Origin: Rhineura floridana
Taxonomy: Eukaryota; Chordata; Lepidosauria; Squamata; Rhineuridae
Reading direction: 5' to 3'
Length of the DNA: 64,000 nt
Assembly: GCF_030035675.1 (NCBI RefSeq)
Contig: NC_084480.1
Span: 292,068,982 to 292,132,981, forward strand
The translations under genes were made by a program, and so were the position numbers. The notes under the pieces were generated by a model. That model was not told where the DNA came from. It worked only from the letters and a program-made list of their open reading frames with translations, and searched no databases. Shown piece by piece: positions 1-10,765 of the stretch. Within the stretch, counting starts at the first letter, position 1. Each line of letters begins with the position of its first letter.

Positions 1-38
1 ATGGGAGTTGTAGTTCAAAAAAGTAACTTTTCCAAGCG
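1..38. repeat. Edge fragment of a palindromic MITE
   Basis: The first bases contain the GGGAGTTGTAGTTC core that recurs in palindromic hAT-like MITEs elsewhere in the window. It is cut by the window edge and appears to interrupt or abut the CR1 remnant that follows. Family is inferred from the core only. Confidence 0.4.
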
Positions 39-395
39 CTGCCTGAATGCAACAGCATTCTATCAAGTTGTGATTCCAAGCAACTGCATTCAGAGGCATA
101 CTGCTTCTGGAAGTGGAGGCAGGACATAGTCCTCGTGGCTAGTAGCCTTATCTTCCATGAATGTATCTAATGTCTTTTAATTCCATCCAAGTTGGTGGCT
201 TTTGCTACCTCTTGTGGGAGTTCCATAGTTTAACTATGCACTGTGTGAATGAGTACTTTCTTTTGTCAATCCTGAATCTTCCAACATTTAGCTTCATTGA
301 CTGTCCCCAGGTTCTTGTGTTATGAGAGAAGCTTGATCTTCTCACTCTTCACACTGCCAGTCTGAACTTCTGAATATTGTTCTACGTAGAAATTT
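39..395 (-). mobile_element. CR1 LINE 3' fragment
   Basis: Read on the minus strand, this matches the recurring CR1 3' region seen several times in this window. It shows the run from a 'fast-gun' style AAAGAAAGTACT segment through 'ATGGAACTCCC' to 'GCAGTATGCCTCTGAATG'. The copy is 5'-truncated and its frame is lost. It lies downstream of ANGPT1. Confidence 0.65.
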
Positions 396-1341
396 TTTAA
401 AAGTTGAACTCCATGACAGGGTTACCACAAGAATGTACACTCCAAACAAAGCAAAACATGGAGCCAACCAATGTGTTTTAAATTTTTTATTATAAAGGAT
501 AGGAAACCATGTTCCCATTTGTTCAAACTGAGATAAACAGTAAATATCATGCTTGAGTTTTGATATTTCTTTTTCTTTTCTTTAATTTTTTTTTTGTCCT
601 TTGCAATACGATCTACACAATGGCATTCCTGACTTGGAGACTTTTTTTAAAAAAATTACATCTTTTGAGAAGCACCAGAATTTTTGGACATAAATGAAGA
701 CTGCTGAAATGAGACAGAAACCAGCAGTATGAAGGAACCACTGAGTAAACAATAGTTGGATAATTTAACCAGCAGAACACAACAAATTAACCCCTTGGGA
801 AGGACTATGCAATGAAGAATACATACGAATACATAAATACAAAAGACCTTCTAAACTGGAGAAACATTGAGCTGTCACAGTTACAAAGAATCCTGTGGAA
901 GCCCCTTAGTCTTCCATGTTTTTGATACAAAACTTATGCAAGTTTCATTCCCATAAATGGAAGCAAGCTGCCCAACAAAGATTAAGAGGATGGATATTTA
1001 ATTGTATTAAGCACAATGTTAGGAACATTTATTGATAACTTTTATTTCATTAAAAATAGGCTCATCTCAGGAGGCAGATGCTAAGGGTCAGGGAAAGGCT
1101 GTGAGATGTTGGAGGTTAACAACTAGCTCAGTTGGTCTCTGTATGTAGAATGAGGAAGAGCACCATCTTGTCCTTTGTCTCTGACAGCTAAATGTCTTGG
1201 GCCAGCTCTGCATCGCAGGGCCTCTGGAAAACCATGAACAGCTGTGTCCATTATTGTATATGAAGATAATTGCAGGGGGGTGGCCAAGGATTTACTTGCC
1301 TGGAAAAACCAGAAGCTCATCCCCACATATCAGAAGGACAT
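396..1341. other. No recognisable feature, downstream flank
   Basis: AT-rich sequence with T-runs and no supported gene. Two minus-strand AATAAA hexamers (near 1029 and 1038) could serve as distal polyadenylation signals for ANGPT1, but nothing decides this. Confidence 0.4.
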
Positions 1342-1512
1342 GGACATAGGAATCTGCCTTAATCCAGGGCAGAATATCTGTCCATCTAGCCTAGTATCTA
1401 CTCTGAATGGCAGCTCAGGGAGACGACTTTCATATCTACCTAATCCTTTGAACTGGAGCTAACAGGTATAGAACCTGGGACCTTCTGCACTGGTCCCTTC
1501 CAACTAACAGAT
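1342..1512 (-). mobile_element. tRNA-derived SINE (tRNA-Ala-like head)
   Basis: On the minus strand a B-box-like GGTTCTATACC follows 'GCAGAAGGTCCCA'. The tail then reads 'ACTAGGCTAGATGGACAGA', the same tail as the copies at 2205 and 28667. The copy is diverged. The head resembles tRNA-Ala with its GGTTCGATCCC B box, an assignment from knowledge of the tRNA and not from a search. Confidence 0.5.
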
Positions 1513-2204
1513 GGACAACTCACAGAAAAATATGGGGCAGACAACTCCAGCGGCACAACAGGGAAGATTGCTCCTGAGTAGTGCTGGTAGTCCATGATAG
1601 ATGATCAGACTGACAAGAACATTAATGAGGAACTGCCCTAACCTGCAGTGTGAAACATCACCAGTATGATAGGTCTTCTTTGTTGTCTCAGTCAGGCCAT
1701 GCGGACCTGTGACATGCATGTGACACACAACATACATGGAAATGGATCTCTGGCATACATGGGGAGGTATCATAGCAAAAGAATATAAAGGGTTCTCAAG
1801 TAGTGGCAAAGAGGCCATGCTAATCTATATAAATGAAACCAAAAGGGAGAAGGTGGGAAAGAACAGATCTGGATGGATACAACTTGGTTTGTACACCCAG
1901 GAATCATTATTGTTTCCACATGAAGTCTGAACACTCTCCATGGCTTCTATGGATTATTTGCACTTGTTTAATTTTCTACATTCATAAATACAGAGAACCT
2001 ATCTCCAAACACAATGAGTGGCTAATCTTTTTCAGGCAAAGGGCCACATTGACCCAAGGTCCACTATCTGGGGGTTGCATGTCAAAGTAGGTGTTGCTGA
2101 AATGTAAAGTGGGTGTGGCTAATATTTTTAAAGGATAAATTCAGGGTGTCTTAAGGAATTGACAAAAACTTTTTGGCAGCACAGAATCACAATGGAGGGC
2201 CTTT
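1513..2204. other. No recognisable feature
   Basis: Unique-looking sequence. Short open frames occur on both strands without family resemblance. It may be distal 3' UTR or intergenic. Confidence 0.35.
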
Positions 2205-2510
2205 TGGAGAAGTCAGACCATAGCTCAGAAGCAGAGCACATACTGTGCATGTAAAAGGTACCAGATTCAATCCTCGGCATCTCCAGGTTGGCCTGAGAGA
2301 GACTCCCATCTAAAATCCTAGAGAGGCACTGCTGGTCAATGTAGATCACTGTTCTTCATATTTGGTCATTGGCTAAGCTGGTTGGGGTTGATGGAAGTTG
2401 TAGTTAACAACATCTGGGGACCCACAGTTGAAGAACACTGGTGTAGATAATACTGAGCTAGATGGACCAATAGTCTGACTTTGTATAAGGCAGCTTCCTC
2501 TGTATGATAC
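2205..2510 (+). mobile_element. tRNA-Ala-derived SINE split by a MITE
   Basis: The head reads CATAGCTCAGAAGCAGAGCA (A box) then AGATTCAATCCTCGGCATC (B box), like a degenerated tRNA-Ala. The tail reads 'CTGAGCTAGATGGACCAA' and ends 'AAGGCAGCTTCCTCTGTATG'. The tail is interrupted at 2347-2440 by a small hAT-like MITE. The same SINE family recurs at 1342, 9415, 25833, 28667, 43917, 57547 and 61947. Confidence 0.65.
2347..2440. mobile_element. 94-base hAT-like MITE inside a SINE
   Basis: The inverted ends are CACTGTTCTTCA and (reverse complement of the right end) CAGTGTTCTTCA. Flanking 8-base repeats ATGTAGAT (2339-2346) and GTGTAGAT (2441-2448) match at 7 of 8 positions, the target-site length of hAT. 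Removing it rejoins the host SINE tail. Confidence 0.65.
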
Positions 2511-4006
2511 CATTCATACATTGTCTATACACACATGATTCTGAGGTCCAAGTTCACAAGTTTACCCCTGGGCCACATGTCTGTCTGAATGTGTCCACAG
2601 TGTGCATCAGGAAGTACACTGGAGAACTGTTACTCAGGAATCAAAACTTTAATGCTAGAATAACCTACTTCCTTACAACTACTGAAGGCCAAGCTTATGT
2701 GCATCAATTCTGTTGCATTTTTTAAAAATTGTAGCCAACTGATGAGACATGATCCAGGAGAGTACTTTTAAGTCCAGTTCATTTCAAAAAAGAATGTGCT
2801 TAATTTTTCCATTGAAATTAAGATGCTGAACTTTGGCTGCTTTGTGCCCATCCCCTAGTACTTACAATCCATAATTATAATAATTCCATTTGTTGTCCTG
2901 TATTTTCTGTTTCACAGCAGTAACTGAAGCACAGCAAAGAACTGCTTAACTTATTTTCAAATTAAGGATGAATAACAGAGAAAAGAAATGAAGGTCTAAA
3001 AGCAGTTCAGAAATAATTAACTCTAAAATGTGCACATGCAACAGCAACAAAACACTGCTTAATGAACCAAATCCAGTTGAAATATGTGGTCATGCCATCT
3101 GCATACATGCTATATTTATGTGTATTTTTCAAATGAAATTCCATTTGCAAAATAACCTTTTTTTCACCTTTTTTTTTTTAAACTGCTTGATATTCAGACT
3201 TTGTTGACAGAGGCCAAAGCTGTAACAGTCAGAAAGAAAAATCCCTGGTTTCTTTTGTTATCATGCCACAAATCCTAGTTGACGGATTATGCCAATTATC
3301 AGGATTACCTACATTCTCCCTAGCCATGCAGGGCAATTGACAACTCTCTGCATATTGCTGTTATCATTCTCTGCCACCATGATTCACAGTCTCTTTATTA
3401 GGGGCATGTTTCACATTTGAAACAGGCTTAATGAATAATTGCTCCAACATACCATATCAATCCTACATTAAAGAGATGTTATCCATCTAAATTGTGTTTG
3501 CTGATAGCAGGCAATGGTGTGAATGACCATCTTTACACTTATTTTAAGGCACATGTACCAATTAAAATAAATATTGGTTGTGCTTTTGCATAGATTCAGT
3601 GCCATTTCCATCTCTGACAAAGATCCTTTCCCTACTGATTATGACGTATTTCTGCTTTACAAAATTTCATCTTGTTTGTATCTGATAATTTTGTACAAAG
3701 AAAGAAAGAAAAAACCTGCTCAAAGGTATTAGGTTCATTTGTGGCAACTGAACCATAATGTTGTCCACTAAACTGTCATAATAACCATCTTCTCTAGTCC
3801 AAGCAATCACATGTCATCTGCATCCTGATGTGTTGGGTGGTGACTTGTGTCCATTTACTGCAGCCTGTGACATGAGATCTGAGTACTGATGGGCTGCTGC
3901 CATTTGATGCTTTCAGGGAATCCCCTGACCTTCTGCTTCTGAAGGTTATATATGAAGTTCTTCAGAACAGGGTAGCTATGCTGCACATTGTTCTAGCTTT
4001 CACTTG
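2511..4006 (-). other. ANGPT1: ANGPT1 3' UTR and proximal downstream sequence
   Basis: This follows the ANGPT1 stop codon at 4007-4009 on the minus strand. It is repeat-poor compared with the introns, as expected of a transcribed UTR. The UTR end is not determined. A minus-strand AATAAA at 3394-3399 would give roughly 0.6 kb, and more distal hexamers near 1030 would give about 3 kb and place two SINEs inside the UTR. The extent is inference; the position relative to the stop codon is seen. Confidence 0.55.
3394..3399 (-). promoter_or_regulatory. Candidate polyadenylation signal AATAAA
   Basis: Plus-strand TTTATT in CTCTTTATTAGG gives minus-strand AATAAA about 610 bases after the ANGPT1 stop codon. 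It is the nearest exact hexamer I found. No experimental support. Confidence 0.35.
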
Positions 4007-4167
4007 TTAAAAGTCTAATGGCCGGATCATCATAGTTGTGGAACGTAATGAATAACTGGGGCCTTTGAAGTAGTGCCATTTGATTCCATTTATTTTTCCA
4101 TGGTGCTGTCCAGCAGAGTAGAACATTCCATTGAGATTGGAAGGCCCACAGGCATCAAACCACCAGC
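4007..4167 (-). CDS. ANGPT1: ANGPT1 last coding exon, end of fibrinogen-like domain
   Basis: Angiopoietin-1 is a secreted ligand that activates the endothelial receptor TIE2 (TEK) through its C-terminal fibrinogen-like domain. This exon encodes the last 52 residues plus TAA (4007-4009), starting GWWFDACGPSNLNG and ending TTMMIRPLDF. The first G of the glycine codon comes from the exon at 25124. The acceptor is TTTCAG just before base 4167 on the minus strand, after a T-rich tract. The sequence contains the conserved Cys of the fibrinogen fold and the receptor-facing P-domain. MFYSAG and RPLDF fit ANGPT1, since human ANGPT2 has MYYPQR and RPADF at these places (from memory). The reading frame is intact. 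I am very sure of the family and nearly as sure of the paralogue. Confidence 0.97.
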
Positions 4168-4916
4168 CTGAAATCATTAAGAACAAAACAATTAGACCAT
4201 GCACTAACTAAGCATGCTCACTTTCGTGTGCAACATCAAGCTGGCTAGCAAATGTATAGAATCCAAGTTGATAAAAGCCACTGAGGCAATGGTTTGAGTT
4301 TCTTTTTTCTTTTTTACAAAGAAACATTTTGAGTCTGGGACACCATGAACTGGATGAGCAGTTACATGTGCCCAGAGGGACTTTGGGATGGGGTTTCCAA
4401 AAAACTAACAGCTCCCAATGCCAAATGGCAAAACAGGCCTGCTTCTCAAAATAAAAGAGAGACAGACAGACAGAGAGAGCAACCATTCCAATGGGTATTG
4501 CAAACCCTTGACTGCAGCTAAATACAGAGTTTGGGGTCCTGGCCTGGAGCCAGATATAAGCCTAGAACAAATGGCACTGAGGGTGTTCAGTACCTCCCTC
4601 CATTTGTTTTACTTTTGAACATTTATTTTGTATTTGTATTTTGTATTTGACACACAATATCCATGCATTTCTCTCTAAGTTAATAAAGTTGCATGTGTGG
4701 AACCATGAATCTGTATTTATTCATGCCCTATATAAGCAAATAGAAAGAAAATGCATTGCCTCTCAGCATATAGAAGTATTTAAAGGTCAAGAATAAATGA
4801 ACTGTACTAGCATCAAATGAACTGTGTTCCAACACTGGACAGTATTAAATAGTATTACAGTAGGTGACCACCTTGGAATATTAACCCTCTTCCATTAGTT
4901 CAAAAGTGCTTTGGCC

Positions 4917-5180
4917 TTCATAAGAATGTAAGAAGAGCCAGTTGGATCAGGTCAAAGGCCCATCTAGTCCAGCATTCTGTTCTCACGGTGGTGAAACAGA
5001 TGCCCGTGGGAAGTCCGAAAGTGGGACATGAATGCAACAGCGCTCTCCCCACCTACAATTTCCAGCAACTGGTGGTATTCACAGGCATACTGCCTCCAAC
5101 AGTGGAGGAAGAATTAGCCTCAAAAACTAAACCACTGCTTCAGAGAGACCCAAAGGCTGACACCCAGTGGCCTTTCCGAT
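4917..5180 (-). mobile_element. CR1 LINE 3' fragment
   Basis: On the minus strand it ends with the CR1-like repeat 'CTTACATTCTTATGAAGG' preceded by 'GATGGGCCTTTGACCTGATC'. It continues through 'CAGTATGCCTGTGAATACC'. It is 5'-truncated and non-coding. It forms the target into which the L1 at 5201 inserted. Confidence 0.7.
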
Positions 5181-5200
5181 CGGTAATGATCCCAGTTTCC

Positions 5201-5779
5201 TTTTTTTTTAATCGTATAATTTTTTATTTTTTAAAGAAAATAAAATACAAATAAAAAATATACATGCAAAAACAGATGACTTCCGATCTCTTTGATCGGC
5301 CGTAACAGATACATATAAAGATACCTTGTTCACTAATAAATTACATAATCTCCTTTTTTCTCAATTAAATAATCTAGTTAATCATCAAATCCCAATATCA
5401 CCAATTCATTTTCTGTGTCTCACAAAAAACTCAGAAAGAAATCCCAATCTTTGAGAAATGTGACTATTGTTTTTTCTCTCAATAGACACGTCAGCTTATC
5501 CATTTCTGCCAGGTCCATTAGTTTTAGTAGCCATTCTTCAATTGTTGGTAATGTTGTATCCTTCCATCTTTGCGCATATAGTAATCTCGCTGCAGTAACC
5601 ATATATTGAATCACTCTTCCATGATTCCTTTCCAACTGTATGTCCATCAAGCCCAACAAAAAAAGTTCTGGTTTAAATTGAATTTTAAATCTTTAAAATT
5701 CTCTGCATTAATTTATATATTTGACTCCAAAACATTTTTGCTTGTTTACATGTCCACCACATATGGTAGAAAGTCCCTT
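5201..5779 (-). mobile_element. 5'-truncated L1 LINE 3' end with 20-base target duplication
   Basis: The same 20 bases flank the insert exactly: 5181-5200 and 5780-5799 (CGGTAATGATCCCAGTTTCC). The left edge is a T-run, the poly(A) tail read on the minus strand. A minus-strand frame (5420-5659) reads AARLLYAQRWKDTTLPTIEE then LMDLAEMDKLTCLLREK, which resembles the C-terminal region of L1 ORF2. Further upstream comes FYHMWWTCKQAKMFW, the usual L1 C-terminal H/C motif region. These are the hallmarks of target-primed reverse transcription. Only the last part of ORF2 and the 3' UTR remain. Confidence 0.87.
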
Positions 5780-7191
5780 CGGTAATGATCCCAGTTTCCC
5801 ATTAGCCATTGTCAAACAAAAAGATGCAACTTCAAAAAGTTGTGTCCACCATCCATGTACCAGGAGCCCATTGTTGTGGAAGCCAGGAGTTCCAGGGAGT
5901 TTCCTGGTTTGCCTGCCTCTTAAACCAGCCCTGCCTCTGGAGTTAGGATATGCTCATGCTTTCTAACTGGTACTGCCAACCAGCTCAATCTGACCCCGAG
6001 GCAAGTTCATGTGGCCCCTGGTGACCCTACCAAATTTTATTCAAGATATGGGAAGTTTATTCAAAATTTCCTCATTATGGAAAGAAAATGTCTTGAAGTT
6101 GTAAGAAACAGAGCAATTCTGTACTTTTATGCTACATCTCACTTTTTAGTTTTGTATGTATACAACGTCTATGCAATATGAAAATGTACACACATTTGCA
6201 TCAAATAACATGCCTGCCCACATGGTAGTCGTGAATGCTAGACGGCTGCACTTTTACTATGTAGCTGGATCGTACAACAAATATGCTTCCAGTGCCCAGA
6301 TAACTGGAGATTAAAATTTGGTCATGTTTGACTTGCAGCCAAGGATACAGTGTATGCCACAGCTTTGCATGCTGCTGCTATTTTATTATGGCATTGCCCA
6401 TGCAGCAATGCCAAACCGCTCTATGCTTCCTGTATTAAGTGATGGTGTTTGTACAATGCAGATCTGTGTCTCGGTGGAGCAGCATGGGCTTTGCATACAA
6501 GAGCTCCCAATTTACATTCCTGCCTATGGAGTCCCAGAAGAAAGACTGCAATGAGTTACACAGACACTTCCCCCCTCCCCCAGGTTGCTAATAGTGGTTA
6601 GCACTAAGACAGGCTGTCACTCACTGGAGAATTCATTAATGTATAGTTTATTACAAATATTTATATCCCACCTTCTCATTTTAAAACAACAACAATCTTT
6701 AAGATAGTTTGTTGTTGTTGTTATGTGCCTTCAAGTCGACTACGACTTATGGTGACCCTATGAATCAGTGACCTCCAAGCGCATCTGTCATGAACCGCCT
6801 TGTTCAGATCTTATAAGTTCAGGTCTGTGGCTTCCTTTATGCAATCAATCCATCCCTTGTTTGGCCTTCCTCTTTTTCTATTCCCTTCTGTTTTTCCAAG
6901 CATAATTGTCTTTTCTAGTGAATCATGTCTTCTCATTATGTGTCCAAAGTAGGATAACCTCCATTTCATCATTTTAGCTTCTAGTCACAGTTCTGGTTTA
7001 ATTTGTTCTAACTCCCAATTATTTGTCTTTTTCGCATTCCATGATATGCATAAAGCTCTCTTCCAACACCACATTTCAAATGTGTTTATTCTTCTCTTAT
7101 CCGCTTTTTTCACTGTCCAACTTTCACATCCATACACAGAGATCTGGAATACCATGGTCTGAATGATCCTGACTTTGGTGTTCAGTGATAC

Positions 7192-7442
7192 ATGGGACGG
7201 AGAAAGGGGGGGGGACCCAGGATGCTGTAGGAAGAAAATGCAGATAAAAAGGTTCCAATGGTTTTATTTGAAAAAGTAAAAAAGCGTGTGCCCAACACGT
7301 TTCAGCCACATAAACCTTGGCCTTCGTCGGGGGCTACAACAAATAAACATAAAGTAAATCATTACTTAATCCATATCAAATTGCTATACATATTTTACAA
7401 CCAAACCATGAGCAGAAAAGGGAACAAACTGCTTACTCACAT
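7192..7442 (-). repeat. Unclassified filler replacing part of the BovB
   Basis: Compared with the second BovB copy, the sequence departs after 'TCAGTGATACAT' and resumes at 'TTTCAAACCATTACTGG'. About 250 bases of unrelated sequence replace about 250 bases of reverse transcriptase. On the minus strand the filler has CCCGACGAAGGCC, GAAACGTGTTGGGC and then AATAAAACCATTGGAACC. It looks like the end of a repeat or transcript, but I cannot classify it. Confidence 0.5.
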
Positions 7443-8371
7443 TTCAAACCATTACTGGTTTCTGCTAGTAGTATGGTATCATCTGCATATCTTAAATTAT
7501 TGATATTTTCACACCTCCTTCATCTTGGTCCAATCCCGCTTTCTGTATGATATGTTCTGCGTACAGATTAAACAAATAGGGTGATAAAATACACCCCTGT
7601 CTCACACCCTTTCCAATTGCGAACCAATTGGTTTCTCCATATTCTATCCTTACAGTAGCCTCTTGTGCAGAGTATAGGTTGCGCATCAGGGCAATCAGAT
7701 GCTGTAGCACCCCCATTTCTTTTAAAGCATTCCATAGTTTTTCATGATCTACACAGTCAAAGGCTTTGCTGTAATCTATAAAGCACAGGGTGATTTTCTT
7801 CTAAAATTCCTTGGTCCGTTCCATTATCCAACGTATGTTTGCAATATGATCTCTGGTGCCTCTTCTCTTTCTAAATCCAGCTTGGACGTCTGGCATTTCT
7901 CACTCCATATATGGTAAAAGCCTTTGTTGTAGAATCTTGAGCATTACTTTACTTGCATGGGATATTAAGGCAATAGTTCAATAATTAATGCATTCTCTGG
8001 GATCCCCTTTCTTTGGAATTGGTATATATATTGAATGCTTCCAGTCTGTGGGCCATTGTTTAGTTTTCCATATTTCTTGACAAATTTTTGTCAAAATTTG
8101 GACAGATTCATTCTCAGTAGCTTGTAGCAACTCTATTGGTATGCCATCTGTTGCTGGTGATTTGTTTCTTCCAAGTATTTTTAGAGCAGCTTTCACCTCA
8201 CATTCTAAAATTTCTGGTTCTTCATCATATGGTTCCTCCATGAATGAATCTGTCATCCTTGCATCTCTTTTATAGAGTTCTTCAGTGTATTGCTTCCATC
8301 TTCCTTTTATTTCATCTCGGTCAGTCAGTGTGTTCCTCTGTTGATTATTCAACATCCCTGCGCTTGGTTTA

Positions 8372-8585
8372 GAGAGCCATTGTGGTGTAGTGGTTAAGGT
8401 GTTGGACTGCGACGAATCCCCACACAGCCATGAAGCTCACTGGGTTACCTTGGGCCAGTCACTGCCTCTCAGCCTCAGAGGATGGCAATGGAAACCCCTC
8501 TGAATACCGCTTATCATGAAAACCCTATTCATAGGGTCGCCATAAGTCGGGATCGACTTGAAAGCAGTCCATTTCCATTTTTCAT
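8372..8585 (+). mobile_element. Sauria-type SINE inserted in BovB
   Basis: The tRNA-derived head (A box around TGGTGTAGTGG, shortened B-box region) is followed by the body GAAGCTCACTGGG...GGCCAGTCACTGCC. The tail GTCGCCATAAGTCGGGATCG resembles the BovB 3' end. A perfect 10-base duplication GCTTGGTTTA flanks it (8362-8371 and 8586-8595). The second BovB copy shows the empty site. The SINE is in opposite orientation to its BovB host. Confidence 0.93.
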
Positions 8586-9414
8586 GCTTGGTTTAAATTT
8601 CCCTTTCATTTCTCTAATCTTTTGGAATAGGGCTCTTGTTTTTCCCTTTTTGTTGTCCTCTTCTATTTCTATACAATAACCATTGTAATAGTTCTCTTTG
8701 TCCCAAGGTACTAGTCGTATTGTTGCATTTAGGGTTCTGACCGTGTTTCCATTGCCTTTTGCTTTTGCTTTCCTTCTCTCTTTAACCATTTTAAGAGTTT
8801 CTTCAGTCATCCATTGGGGTCTTTCTCTCTTTTAAACTAGAGGTATTGTCTTTTTGCACTCTTCCCTGATAATGTCTCTTGCTTCACTCCATAGTTCTTC
8901 TGGTTCTCTGCCAATGAAATGTAAAGCCTCAAATCTGTTCCTTATTTGATCTTTATATTCTTCTGGGATGTTATTTAAATTGTATTTTGGCATTATGATT
9001 GCTTTGTTCTTCTTCTTTAGCCCTACTCTGATTTTCAATACGACCAGTTCATGATCTGTGATCTGTACTGCAGTCTGCTCCTGGTCTTGTTTTTGCAGAA
9101 AGTATGGAACTTCTCCATCTTCTGTTACCAATTACATAATCAATTTGGTTCCTATATTGACCATCTGCTGATGTCCACGTGTACAGTCGTCTCTTCGGTT
9201 GCTCAAAAAATGTGTTCGCAAGAAACAAATTATTGGCTTCACAGAATTCAATAAGCCTTTCTCCTGCTTTATTTCTGTCTCCTAAGCCCCATTCCCCCAC
9301 AATTCCTAGTTCTTCTCTGTTCCCTATTTTTGCATTCCAGTCACCCATGATTATCAGAACATCTTGTTTTGGTGTGTGATCAACTTCCTCCTGTACTTCT
9401 GCGTAAAACACCTT

Positions 9415-9612
9415 AAAATCATCAGTGATTCAGTGCAGACAGAAGACCTAAGTTCAACCCTTGGCATTTCTAGTTAACATGATCTCAGTTTTACACTGAG
9501 CACTGGATGGCCACCTTAAGGCCAATAACAGAGTGGCCCGATATTGTCAGTGTAGTACTGAGCTAAATAGAGCAATGTTTCTGACCTGGGAAAAGGCAGT
9601 TTCCATTGTTTG
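9415..9612 (+). mobile_element. tRNA-Ala-derived SINE, diverged
   Basis: B-box-like AAGTTCAACCCTTGGCATT, then the family tail 'TAGTACTGAGCTAAATAGA' and 'GGAAAAGGCAGTTTCC'. It abuts the truncated 5' end of the BovB copy. The A box is lost. Confidence 0.5.
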
Positions 9613-10289
9613 CAGAGCCACACTACCCAAGACACCAGTGACTGAATCTAGATATTACACATGCATGCACACATGCACACACACTGTTGTTACTGACTAA
9701 GTATTTTTTTAAATTAGCCCTGTTAATTTTATATATGCAATTTAAATTGTGAAACAACTGTATGGATTTTTGGTTGGGAAGCTTGCTTCTTTCATAAATT
9801 AAGAAGCATAAATGCTCCGGGTCAGATGGGGGTGGGGGAATCACAAAATGTACTTCTTGAAGACATAAAATTATGTGAACTCAAATTTTGCCCTCTGCAG
9901 ATTTTTTTTTTACTGTTTAAATATTTGTAGCCAAACTTTAAAGAGGTAAACATGGCCAAATAAATCATTCAGAAACACACATTTACAGACTCTTATTGTT
10001 GATGGCACTGAAAAAAATTTAACTAGAACAATCTAAATTTGCCTTAATTAGAATGCAGGGAAGTAGCATATCATTTTACTAGCATAGCTTGGGCAATGCA
10101 GAACTTGTGAGAGGATGCATACAGGGTAAAAATCATTAGAATGTTGGTTTTTGTTCTTTAAGTTTCTAGTCCTTTGGAGAGTAAGAAATACCTTGAAAAT
10201 CTATCTGCATTTTGAGCTCCACTATTTCACTGTACAGTGATTTGAGAGGCACCAACAAACACCAAAGACTTTACATAGTTTTTAAGGCT

Positions 10290-10475
10290 TCAATCCAATG
10301 CACAGTAAGTTCCATTTTACTCGGTGGGGCTTAATTCTGAGTAGGAATAGAAAGGATGGATTGCACTGTATATCTGTTTGTCAGATGCCTTACTGAGGCT
10401 GCAGTCCTAGCCCCACTTACTAAAGAGTAAGCCCAGTTGAATCCAATAGTATTTACTTTTATGTAGACATGATTA
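10290..10475. repeat. Two copies of the short 'AGTAAG' palindromic MITE
   Basis: Both 10290-10375 and 10395-10475 resemble the roughly 90-base palindromic unit with GGCTGCAGTCCTA, AGAGTAAGCCCAGTTGAA and TCTGAGTAGG. This unit recurs across the window. The copies are diverged and boundaries are approximate. Confidence 0.4.
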
Positions 10476-10649
10476 GGTTTGCCCTGTAATGTTGTTACCT
10501 GCATTGATACAGTAGTATATATGAAAAAATAGAATGGTGCACTTTCTAACCTTCCTTTCTTTCTACTTCAAACCCACCTTTTCTTTGAAGCTTTTGTTTT
10601 ACTTCCTTAGTTTTAGGTATGTTCATAGGCATGTTCATATGCATAGCAT

Positions 10650-10765
10650 CTCAGAGTTGGAAGAGACTTTGAAGACCATCCAGTGCAACCCCATGGTTGT
10701 TCCCTCTTTTATAAAGGCTTGACTGGCCTCCACTAGCAGTTGGGCATTTAGTGTTGCCTGTCCCA
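10650..10765 (-). mobile_element. CR1 LINE 3' end, diverged
   Basis: Plus-strand CTCAGAGTTGGAAGAGACTT and 'CCATCCAGTGCAACCCC' are the reversed CR1 3' end, compare 53752-53812. It then continues into 'AGGCTTGACTGGCCTCCAC', a degenerate form of the adjoining CR1 segment. Confidence 0.5.

Larger units (their letters stand above)
6709..9408 (-). mobile_element. BovB (RTE-clade) LINE, 5'-truncated
   Basis: The 3' end on the minus strand is at about 6709 with a CAA-repeat tail. Minus-strand frames read endonuclease pieces (IIMGDWNAKIGNREELGIVG, TWTSADGQYRNQIDYVIG), then the linker, then reverse transcriptase (ATDGIPIELLQA, GKGVRQGCILSPYLFNLYAE). These agree closely with the BovB protein as I know it from ruminants and squamates. 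The copy begins within the endonuclease domain. The frame is broken several times, it carries a Sauria SINE (8372-8585), and it has a 250-base stretch replaced by unrelated sequence (7192-7442). The second copy at 52395 provides the alignment partner. Confidence 0.93.
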
